Source of the DNA: Saccoglossus kowalevskii
Lineage: Eukaryota > Hemichordata > Enteropneusta > Harrimaniidae
DNA length: 27,265 nucleotides
Direction of reading: 5' to 3'
Assembly: GCF_000003605.2 (NCBI RefSeq)
Contig: NW_003107598.1
Span: 53,827-81,091 of the forward strand
Made by a program: the position numbers and the translations under genes. The notes beneath the pieces were generated by a model. It saw only the letters and a list, made by a program, of their open reading frames with translations, had not been told where the DNA came from and did no database searches. Shown piece by piece: positions 1 to 8,000 of this stretch (position 1 is the stretch's first letter; each line of letters starts with the position of its first letter).

Positions 1-1087
1 CGTTTCCAAAACTCGATTCTAATGTGGCATAGTGCGGAATATAGGGCGGAAACAGTTTAATTGCAAGTTTTTTCACCAGAAAGCAATTCATCCGCATTTG
101 ATATACTGCTTCTGAAAAGACAACATTGTATTACCTAATTTGTAATTTTGAAACTCGATATATTTGGTTATCTTACTCAATATGTTTTGTACGTATTACT
201 AGCAAGGTTATGCCACACACGAGCAGAAGATATGTTTTATGTATGCATTCATGTAAATGTGAATTAGTGTTCCTAGATGACGTAATACATATTAGCTAAA
301 TATGTTTCGCTCAATAAGCAACGATTTTCCAAAAACACACAAGTTTAATAAGAGTTTATGGAAAAGGTATATTTGATATGGTGTTACCATTCAGAGGCAG
401 TAAATGAACCACTTGTACCAATAGTACATCAGAAGACGTATAGGAGGCATTCTCGGGGACAGAACATATTGTGATGCAATCTATTTCAAGCAGTTCGTTA
501 TTCAATGCAATGTACCTCAGTAGTTGAATATGCCCTTGAAGTTGAATATAAAAATAATGTTACATTATAACGTTAATAGCATTGAGTTTAGTGAATTTCT
601 AACAAGAAACAAATCTCTGCTTTAAATCGAGAGAATGTATCATTTGTTTTTTGTTTTCTTGCTTGTTTGGGTTGCCCCATGATTCGTCGATCACATAATT
701 GAAAACACCTTCATATAATATAATGAAAAACAGTAGACAGAATAGAGTATATACAATTTACAAGGATGAAAACACATGAAGGTACAACTGACACCATGCA
801 CCAACTGCTGTGTTGGTGGATTTCATGCGGATCATAGAACACGCATTAGAGGGATGTTTACATTTATTTTTTGAAACAATTTCAAGTTGCATCCTTGGAA
901 CCACTTGCTGGATTTTCAAATCGTTTGACAAAAGGAGTGTACGGTCGGGAAGTGGAACCTCAGACCCCATCATCGATCATTTTCACCATTATAGACCAAA
1001 TAGCGACTTTGTATATCCCACCAGAGACCAAATTGTCACTAAATATATGCAGTTATAGGTTGAATTTACTCATCACCCGGGCTCATC
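1..1087. other. Intergenic DNA downstream of the receptor gene
   Basis: AT-rich sequence beyond the 3' end of the minus-strand receptor gene. Short open frames exist at about 758-1092 on both strands. They overlap one another, have no recognisable domain and no splice context, and I treat them as chance. The right part (about 810-1087) may be the body of a retroposed sequence ending in the poly(A) tract at 1121. Nothing else in the stretch could be identified. Confidence 0.5.
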
Positions 1088-1142
1088 AATAAAAGTACTA
1101 AAACTCGTGCGAATACATGGAAAAAAAAAAAAAAAAAAAAAA
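1088..1142 (+). mobile_element. Candidate retroposed 3' end: AATAAA followed by poly(A)22
   Basis: A plus-strand AATAAA hexamer (1088-1093) is followed 27 nt later by an uninterrupted run of 22 A (1121-1142). This spacing is what a reverse-transcribed polyadenylated RNA leaves in a genome, whether a processed retrocopy, a SINE or a LINE 3' end. The 5' boundary and target-site duplication could not be identified, and the upstream sequence (from about 810) was not recognised. A plain A-rich microsatellite is the alternative. Confidence 0.35.
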
Positions 1143-1330
1143 CCAACCCCGGTCCCATTCTAGTGAGGCAAACCTAATATTGGAACAGAAGGCAAGCAAA
1201 TCTATACCCCATTCTCGACCAAACAGCTAAAAATTACGACCCCAATTGGTGGAACGTCCCCATAATAAGATTTGCATTAAGTGACCCCGGGGAAACAACC
1301 TCCACGCGTTCATTAACCTTTTAAAAATAG
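1143..1330. repeat. Possible eroded interspersed repeat
   Basis: This stretch is richer in C and in CCCC runs than its surroundings. It carries two imperfect copies of a short motif, read on the minus strand as AGAATGGG followed by G/A-rich bases, at about 1151-1165 and 1206-1220. It lies directly against the poly(A) tract. It looks like old repeat sequence, but I cannot assign a family, and the boundaries are approximate. Confidence 0.2.
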
Positions 1331-1953
1331 TCAGCGTGCTTCATCGTTATTGCAGTTAATACATTTCTGCTGTACGTATAATGGATATAACAATTAATAT
1401 TGAATCAGAGCATGCGTAGTAGATGGCTCCTACTCCAGGTATGATTCGAACTTAATAACTTCCTATTAGGCTGAATACTCCCGTGATGTATCTCGTATAC
1501 CTTTAAGGAATCTTTCATCATTTTCAAAACAGTAAACACAGATACGTTCGTATTATCTTATTTTAATAGTAATGTAATATATACGGAATCAATTGTGACG
1601 TAATGCCGCCCCCTAGTGTCAAACGTGAGCCAGCATGATAGCAACGACAGAGGCGCTTACATGAATTGTGAGGTTCACAGACAAATGTTTCGTAGCTGTT
1701 TGATATGTTACTGAGTTTGTCCTCAGTTTGAAGGTAATAATAAATATGTACAAATATAAGCCTCACATTATAAAAAATGTAAAAACACTGAATTGAAATA
1801 TACGCAGAATCTACACTACACATGTCAGTAAAAACATAATATATTCGCTGAAACCGACATTCCCATGATTGCTCAGTTACTTGTTTATATTTAATGAACA
1901 GTGGATGTTATCAATATGAACTAGTATTGTAGAAACCGTATTACAATACTGTC
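1331..1953. other. Intergenic DNA, no gene seen
   Basis: AT-rich sequence between the repeat-like block and the receptor 3' end. An 86-codon minus-strand frame at 1563-1823 has low-complexity composition and no domain, so I do not call it a gene. The transcript's 3'UTR may run into this stretch if the polyadenylation signal at 1954 is not the one used. Confidence 0.5.
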
Positions 1954-1959
1954 TTTATT
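1954..1959 (-). terminator. Polyadenylation signal candidate (AATAAA) of the receptor gene
   Basis: TTTATT on the plus strand reads AATAAA on the minus strand, about 130 nt beyond the receptor stop codon. A second AATAAA at 2045-2040 lies only about 43 nt beyond the stop and is an alternative. Which one is used cannot be decided without transcript data. Confidence 0.45.
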
Positions 1960-2087
1960 TGAAACGGAATATAGTACAACACTAAAATATAAGTTTTATC
2001 ACATAGAGGGACTGTGGTTTTATGAACAGTTTTATGAAATTTATTGGATTTCACGGTTCTTACAAAAATACTATCTCATGACGATGT

Positions 2088-2290
2088 TTATGATTTGCTG
2101 CAGAGAATTATCTTCTTAAAAGCTCGCCTAAATTCATTGTTGAACACTGTGTATATGATGGGGTTCATCGTACTATTAATGTACCCCAGAAACAGAGCTC
2201 TGGATGACGTATGAGGCGCTGTACAAGTAGGACATACACCAAACAAGATGTTCAGGGTGAAGAATGGAATCCAACAGATCAAAAAGACAC
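2088..2290 (-). CDS. DRD2-like: D2-like dopamine receptor, coding exon 4 (TM6, TM7, C-tail, stop)
   Basis: This last coding exon encodes residues 315-380 and a TAA stop at 2090-2088. The acceptor reads TTGTTTTATAG and the first two bases complete Gly314, so exon 3 ending AIVLG joins directly to VFLICWIPFF. It shows the CWxP motif (Trp320 = 6.48, Pro322 = 6.50) and the aromatic pair Phe323 and Phe324 (6.51, 6.52). Asn327 is 6.55, as in insect D2-like receptors; mammalian D2 has His. Two ECL3 cysteines (Cys333, Cys336) and the NSxxNPxxY motif (Asn356, Pro357, Tyr360) follow. The tail ends a few residues after helix 8 (FRRAFKKIILC), the very short C-terminus typical of D2-like receptors; Cys377 is a likely palmitoylation site. 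Position 7.40, normally Trp in aminergic receptors, is Phe347 here. Confidence 0.96.
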
Positions 2291-2509
2291 CTATAAAACA
2301 AGAAAACGGTATTACAATCAAAATAATTTAAAGAACAGTAGTGCGTATTTTGTTAAAAAGTATACACCATTAATAAGTATCAATTAAACACGGACACAAA
2401 TCACACGATATTACCACTTGTTTTTATGAACCTAACTCGCTTTCTAACATGATGGTTGAAGCATTTCCACCAATCAGATATCATCCGTGTACTTTTCCGG
2501 ATTATATAA

Positions 2510-3556
2510 TTTACATAATATGTTAATGCAGTAGACGTGTGTAGGTGTCGGGGTCGTCTATAAAATTCCCAAAATATTTGTTACGTAATACGTTAATGCA
2601 GGAGACGTGTGTAGGTGTCGGGAACGTCTATAAAATTCCCAAAATATTTGTTACGTAATACATTAATGAAGTAGACGTGTGTAGGTGTTGGGGGTCGTCT
2701 ATAAAATTCCCAAAATATTTGTTACGTAATACATTAATGAAGTAGACGTGTGTAGGTGTCGGGGTCGTCTATAAAATTCCCAAAATATTTGTTACGTAAT
2801 ACGTTAATGCAGGAGACGTGTGTAGGTGTCGGGAACGTCTATAAAATTCCCAAAATATTTGTTACGTAATACATTAATGAAGTAGACGTGTGTAGGTGTT
2901 GGGGGTCGTCTATAAAATTCCCAAAATATTTGTTACGTAATACATTAATGAAGTAGACGTGTGTAGGTGTTGGGGTCGTCTATAAAATTCCCAAAATATT
3001 TGTTACGTAATTCGTCAATGCAGTAGACGTGTGTAGGTGTCGGGGTCGTCTATAAAATTCCCCAAATATTTGTTACGTAATACATTAATGCAGTAGACGT
3101 GTGTAGGTGTCGGGGTCGTCTAAAAACATCCAAAAATATTTGTTACGTAATACGTTAATGCAGTAGACGTGTATAGGTGTCGGGGTCGTCTATAAAATTC
3201 CCAAAATATTTGTTACGTAATACGTTAATGCAGTAGACGTGTGTAGATGTCAGGGACGTCTATAAAATTCACAAAATATTTGTTACGTAATACGTTAATC
3301 AGTAGACGTGTGTAGGTGTCGGGGACGTCTATAAAATTCCTAAAATATTTGTTACGTAATACGTTAATGCAGTAGACGTGTGTAGGTGTCGGGGTTCTCT
3401 ATAAAATTTCTAAAATATTTGTTACGTAATACGTTAATGCAGTAGACGTGTGTAGGTGTCGGGGTTCTCTATAAAATTTCTAAAATATTTGTTACGTAAT
3501 ACGTTAATGCAGTAGATGTGTGTAGGTGTCGGGGACGTCCATAAAATTACCAAAAA
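2510..3556. repeat. 70-bp minisatellite array, 15 units, inside receptor intron 3
   Basis: The marker GTAGACGTGTGTAGG recurs at 2531, 2601, 2671, 2742, 2812, 2882, 2953, 3023, 3093, 3163, 3233, 3302, 3372, 3442 and 3512, a spacing of 69-71 bp. Each unit also has TATAAAATTCCCAAAATATTTG and then GTTACGTAAT. Fourteen intact TTACGTAA palindromes occur, starting at 2581, 2651, 2722, 2792, 2862, 2933, 3003, 3073, 3143, 3213, 3283, 3352, 3422 and 3492. Units 1-3 and 4-6 share the same order of variants (GGGGTCGTCT, then GGAGAC with GGGAACGTCT, then TTGGGGGTCGTCT). This shows a three-unit (211-bp) block duplication. The first and last units are degenerate at the array edges. Confidence 0.97.
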
Positions 3557-3610
3557 AGTGGTGGGCGTTTTGATATGACATTGGCCGAGTTTTATGCATT
3601 AATCTGTGTT

Positions 3611-3814
3611 TTATTTAAGGTACGAAGGTGTCGCCACAAGAATGTCATCAAGACCAAATAGCTCATCTTTCTTGAAAATATTGAAATGATTTTGGTTCAA
3701 GATAGTATCAGCATCGACATGTGTATATATCAAATATTTTCTCAGAAAAGATGATATCTTCATTCCCGTCAAGATCCTCCATAGATCACTTCTTGTCAGC
3801 CATTTTAAGTTCAC
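3611..3814 (-). pseudogene. Unassigned 67-codon open frame in intron 3, possible gene relic
   Basis: An open frame on the same strand as the receptor, with start GTG at 3814 and stop TAA at 3613-3611. The stop overlaps an AATAAA at 3615-3610. The composition looks more protein-like than the neighbouring AT-rich frames: charged and hydrophobic residues alternate in the second half (VDADTIL, FKKDELFGLDDI). That spacing faintly recalls death-fold (CARD-like) helices, but this is weak. A second frame opens with ATGGCTGACAAG at about 3807 and is stopped after five codons, so a frame-shifted relic is possible. There is no convincing splice acceptor, so I do not call it a receptor exon. It may be chance. 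Confidence 0.2.
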
Positions 3815-3934
3815 ATTATTTTAGGATGAATCCATCTTCTGGTTCTACAATTGCATTTTGGTTGAAAAAGACAATTTAGAACATATGTTGACTCATTAAT
3901 GTATTTCAATGTACATTGTATATCATATACTAAC

Positions 3935-4488
3935 CTAATACTATGGCCAGAGTTTTCGTCGCTTTTCTTTCTCTCCTCATTGAAAATTTATTTGGTTTCA
4001 CATTAGGGAAAGTCGACCTTGAATGTTGTCGACCTAACGCATTTTGTGGTCTCTGTAAGGTAGCGTTACCTCCAGTGCCGTCCGTATTATTCTGTATCTG
4101 CCCAGTTGGATCAGGTTCATGAACAGTGTCCTGGGTTGGTTCGTCCGATTGAGGCAAATCAGATACTTCTGTTCTATTATGTTTAGCCATTGTAGTACCT
4201 CCGATTCCTATCCTTGTAACACGATTTTTAATAGCCACGTACACGAGTATATATACTATAGACATTATGAAGGCTGGGATGACGAATGAAAACACCGAAC
4301 TCCATACCATGTACGGCCCGTTAAACAAGATACATAGTTCAGGAACACGATTTGGTACATTATTGACACCGAACAGAACTGGACACGATATTATAAATGA
4401 TATCATCCAGACAATTGCTATGGTAACGAGAGCGCGCTGAGTTGAACGTTGTCTGGCATACTGCAGTGGTTTGGACACAGCATATAGT
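3935..4488 (-). CDS. DRD2-like: D2-like dopamine receptor, coding exon 3 (ICL2, TM4, ECL2, TM5, ICL3, start of TM6)
   Basis: This exon encodes residues 129 (third base) to 314 (first base). The acceptor AATCGCAG and donor G|GTTAGT are both in phase. TM4 has Trp156 (4.50) in IAIVWMISFIISCP, close to D2 receptors. ECL2 reads FGVNNVPNRVPELC, like the NNTPNREPDVC of insect D2-like receptors, with Cys181 for the disulfide to TM3. TM5 has Ser192, Ser193 and Ser196 (5.42, 5.43, 5.46), the catechol-hydroxyl contacts, then Pro200 (5.50) and Tyr208 (5.58). ICL3, about residues 216-299, is of middle length, polar, and rich in Asn, Thr, Gly and acidic residues, with an Arg/Ser patch near GRQHSRS. It ends in MRRERKATKTLAIVLG, where Glu302 is 6.30. 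A long ICL3 with a short tail fits Gi/o coupling (inference). The first full codons after the junction are LYAVSKP, giving DRL instead of DRY. Confidence 0.97.
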
Positions 4489-5158
4489 CTGCGATTGAGA
4501 AAATAATAATAATAATAATAATAATAACAATAATTAAAACATACACTTTATGCTATGAACATTTAAATGGCGATATATGGGTCTCATATAAACAAATCTG
4601 GCGACTGTTGCGCAAATCAACGAGTACGAACTGAGACTTTACCAAGCTTTAATTAGTTTTTTTTTATATAGATGATTGGAAGATTTCGAAAGAGTCACCG
4701 GCAGTAATTAGTGCAAGTCGCGCCTAGGTCAAACCTCATACTTGTGATTTCCATTAGAAGAGCGCATTGGATTGTGGGAAAAGCATCGCATCGCATCGCA
4801 GTGCGCCGACCACCGCCCTTTAACTGTCAGTTTGAAAACTGACCGAGTTCTACGTGCCACGGTCAAAACGTCAACAAAATTCAGGTCAGCGTTGCATGTG
4901 TGCCTTAAACAAAAGAAGCAAATACAATTCATACGTGGTTGTATGAACAATATCATTCCTTATGATATTTTGGGAACGTGATTTTCCCCTGACAATTATT
5001 GTCGATCACATTCCAGGAAAATTGATCGAAGTTCATTTCCAAGACGGCTAGTCACATCGTTCGCGGAATACAATTTTTCATTCATGGACACTACTTGATT
5101 CAAAGAAATAATTTAGCAGTACAGCGCAGAATATAATTATGTTACGTAGACTACTTAC
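4489..5158 (-). other. Receptor intron 2 (670 nt, phase 2)
   Basis: The intron splits the arginine codon of the DRY-equivalent motif: CG|GTAAGT at the donor and CAATCGCAG|A at the acceptor. Its 3' end carries an (AAT)n microsatellite (4499-4527, TTATTATT on the transcript strand) about 10 nt from the acceptor. Otherwise it shows only unique AT-rich sequence and a short GCATC repeat near 4785-4800. The overlapping open frames at 4729-4981 are intronic and not supported as genes. Confidence 0.94.
4499..4527. repeat. (AAT)n microsatellite next to the exon 3 acceptor
   Basis: About nine trinucleotide units, slightly interrupted at the right end. On the transcript strand the tract reads TTATTATT and sits where the polypyrimidine tract of intron 2 is expected, a few bases before TTTTCTCAATCGCAG. 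Confidence 0.9.
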
Positions 5159-5271
5159 CGATCAAGACTAATTGCACATAGGTTGAAGATGGATGCGGTG
5201 CAAGACATAACATCCATAGTTACCCAGAAGTCACACAGTGTATGGCCCAGATACCAAAACCCGCCATTTAT
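5159..5271 (-). CDS. DRD2-like: D2-like dopamine receptor, coding exon 2 (ECL1, TM3)
   Basis: A 113-nt exon encoding residues 92-128 plus two bases of Arg129, too short and interrupted to stand out as an open frame. Acceptor CTAACTTTAG and donor CG|GTAAGTAG are consensus, and both junctions are in phase with their neighbours. The peptide begins [16 protein letters not shown]. Cys104 (3.25) forms the ECL1-ECL2 disulfide. Asp111 (3.32) is the amine counter-ion, and Cys115 (3.36) follows in DVMSCTASI. The end, LCAISLDR, closely matches LCAISIDR of D2 receptors. The match to vertebrate D2 TM3 (CDIFVTLDVMMCTASI) is the strongest evidence for the subfamily. The third residue of the DRY motif comes from the next exon and is Leu. 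Confidence 0.96.
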
Positions 5272-5284
5272 CTAAAGTTAGAAA

Positions 5285-5304
5285 GATATATATATATATA
5301 TATA
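5285..5304. repeat. (AT)n microsatellite next to the exon 2 acceptor
   Basis: Ten AT dinucleotides end about 14 nt from the exon 2 splice acceptor on the transcript strand, directly before CTTTCTAACTTTAG. Length variation here would alter the 3' splice-site context. Confidence 0.9.
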
Positions 5305-7990
5305 ACGTTTGAGATAAACCGGAATTACCAACAATGCACCGCGATGACAGCGGCAATGCCATTCCATAAAAAACAGTCTCAACAAGAAGCAGATATTCTT
5401 GCTCAGTGAAGACCAACAATACAAATACCACAAAACATCATTTTAAAAATATTAGATTATGTTTTCATTGAGGAAGCAACAGCCTGGTCGTCTTACTAGT
5501 TTTGGGGTTCAGAATAGACAAGCTAACATAACACAATTCAGAGCGGTTTGTACGTGTGTGCGTATCAATGTCGTATGAAGAACGTTTGGATGACATTCTT
5601 TTTTTATAAATGATTTTTAACAATTGAACAGTTCACGTGATTTCTCCGTGACAATCACAATACACTTTTTTTTTAAATGTGACGCCTTGTTGACACCTAC
5701 GACGGCAATATACAGTTTTTGTGATATTTTTAATAGATCAAGAGCTAGTTTCACAGATGAACTTAAATCATATTCGCCCTTGAATCTATTAAAGAGATGT
5801 GTAATCTTTTTTGACACGAACATTGTCTCGCAAAACGAGAACTTTACAACAGACGATGTTCAAGTTCAAATATTGCAATGGATAAATACTAAGTAATTTA
5901 AACACGTGTATTCTTTCACATAAGGTATAGTGATTGAAGGTGATTTCAATCAGTGTGCGAAAAAAATGTGTCTTCCATTTTGTGGCATTGCAAACTTACA
6001 TTTAGGGAGATAGAAGAGTACGTCGTAATGAAAGATTACATTTGCTATGAGCGTGTTTATAAATAACCATGGAACCTATATATATATAGCTAAAGGTAAA
6101 TCGCTTTATATGAATTCTTCTAAAATGCACATGTAATGAACAGAGTATTATTTACAGGTCATTAATGTTAACGTGTACAGATGAAATTTATTAAATTCTT
6201 ATGTACAGACTTATAATTCCAGTCAATATGCCCATCCATGTATTAGTTTTATTGTACCAAATTAAGGTACCCGCGGGCAGGCCAGCGGCTCAATTTTCTT
6301 CGTAAATGTATAAATAATGTACTCATATCTTCCCTGCAATTCATTTTTCATGTACCGTCTCAGTATTTTCGCTCGTAATTTAAAAATGTCTTTTATACCA
6401 CGTGTTTGATAGTAAGACAAACTAATACAAGGTTTTCCACAAAATGGGATAATTTATATTCAAATACATCACATAGCCAAGATAACGTCGAGGATAATAT
6501 GGAAGGTATGATGTACGAGGACATACATTTCTGTATATTGTTTTTTGAACACATGTTACGTAGAAAAGTTCTGTCGAAGTATCGTTTTCCCCCAATCACT
6601 ATTGTGAAGTGGCGTGTTCTAAGTTTGCATAATCGAACACGCCACGTGCGAACACTCCACTGACACAAATTGTTTCGTTCGCCACTCTCTCATACTTTTC
6701 TTTACACTAAAAGGTATGTATACAGCCGCCGAATACTTTCAATAATGGCATTACATGTAGTGCCTATGGGGAAAAACGACCAACTTCAAGTTCAGTGGGC
6801 GGTACACCCAGGGTGGGGTGGGGTAGCGTTGACAAAGGTTTGCAGTCCGAACTCAAAACACCGACACTGTTCCAGGGAAATGTTGTACTGCAAACATGAC
6901 GAAAGATCACTATTAGACCCCTTTTGTAAAAATGATAAGATTTTCATGACGATTTTAGGCAGTTTGTGGATAAAGTTTATGCAATATCCGGAAATGTGTA
7001 TCTAAACGTGGCCAGACACGCATACTATTTCAGTTGATTAAAATAGGATACACGTTCAGGGTGTTTTTCAGTACTTTCGTACTCTCATGTACTGTAAGAT
7101 ACCCAAGGAACTTTGATTAGTAATCAGAAAATGCGTGTATCAGACGGCATTATAGTGTACAGTGGAGTTTGTATTTAACTCCTGCCTCTGATTATTTAGA
7201 TGACTGAACAGAGTCATAGACTGATGTTCATAATTTAATACAGTAATGAAGAAACTATCCCAGATTGGAGTGAAAATGGATTACACTGAAAGAATGCTCC
7301 ATGCAAATGTCAGATAGGACATATTTAGCACCAATAATTATTCCACGTCGCAATGAATACAATTTTATATAAGAATACAGACTGGGAAGTAAATATATTA
7401 ATTCGGTATGTTTGTCACACAATTTGCCATTTACAGCCCCCAAATAATCTAATGAATAGGATGTTTACAATTTAAGGACGTCTGCCAATCATATACTGAG
7501 ATATGAAAAAGGGTCTTATGCATGTATTTACAATTTTAGCTGGTGCATTATCAAGGGGCACAATAAAAATAGCTTAAGTCATATTTATTGCATTTGGACC
7601 ATTGTGGATTACTCCGTGGGATAGATTGGATTATATTTCACTCACTTTGGATAATTGAATATATCCCAACGGATGTGCCCTACTGCTTTGATTTAATCCT
7701 ATTTGATATTCCAGGTCTTAGTAGATAAACTGTACAGTGAATTTTGCAATACAAAACAGAGAATACAATATATTCATTTGAATATAATGTATGGATTAAT
7801 TTAGGTAAAATGCACATAGATGAAGAAGTCCCTTTGTTGTATTTTATATAATGTACTATATATATTAAAGTACAATTCAACTTCTTGATAATGATTGTCA
7901 AAAAACTCGGATGATGATCATGATGATGGCAAAACGAGACAAAGTACCAATATTATTTAACTTTTTGAAAAATGATTTAATCTATAGACA
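5305..7990. other. Intron 1 sequence, nothing recognised
   Basis: AT-rich unique sequence. The overlapping frames at 6393-6668 (minus) and 6406-6663 (plus), and the 111-codon plus frame at 6670-7005, show no domain, no membrane segments and no splice signals in consistent positions. A G-rich patch, GGGTGGGGTGGGGTAG, lies at about 6810-6826 in an otherwise AT-rich context. Confidence 0.5.
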
Positions 7991-8000
7991 ATGACGTCAT
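7991..8000. promoter_or_regulatory. Perfect CRE palindrome (ATGACGTCAT) in intron 1
   Basis: The 8-base TGACGTCA full palindromic cAMP-response element (7992-7999) is embedded in the 10-base palindrome ATGACGTCAT. CREB/ATF proteins bind this consensus. Its use here is inference: an intronic CRE in a gene for a receptor that lowers cAMP would fit feedback control, but chance cannot be excluded. Confidence 0.35.

Larger units (their letters stand above)
2291..3934 (-). other. Receptor intron 3 (1644 nt, phase 1)
   Basis: Donor G|GTTAGT follows codon Leu313 plus one base; the acceptor is TATAG just before exon 4. The intron sits in TM6 within the conserved AIVLG/VF sequence. Reading from exon 3 into it gives a stop at once (GGT TAG), so a retained intron would truncate the receptor at the start of TM6. 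It contains the 70-bp tandem array (about 2510-3556) and an unassigned open frame (3814-3611). Confidence 0.93.

Noticed and set aside
1421-1455. GTTCGAATC-like T-loop on the minus strand suggesting a tRNA
   Set aside because: Flanking bases do not form the 5-bp T stem or an acceptor stem, and no A box or anticodon arm is found at the right distance.
2088-2290. Alpha2-adrenergic receptor as the identity, because FNNEFRRAFKKIILC resembles alpha2 helix 8
   Set aside because: TM2, TM3, TM4, ECL2 and TM6 ([44 protein letters not shown]) all match D2-like receptors better; helix 8 is similar among many aminergic receptors.
6670-7005. 111-codon plus-strand frame in intron 1
   Set aside because: No domain, no signal peptide or membrane segments, no splice or polyadenylation context; the length is not exceptional for chance in 13 kb of intron.
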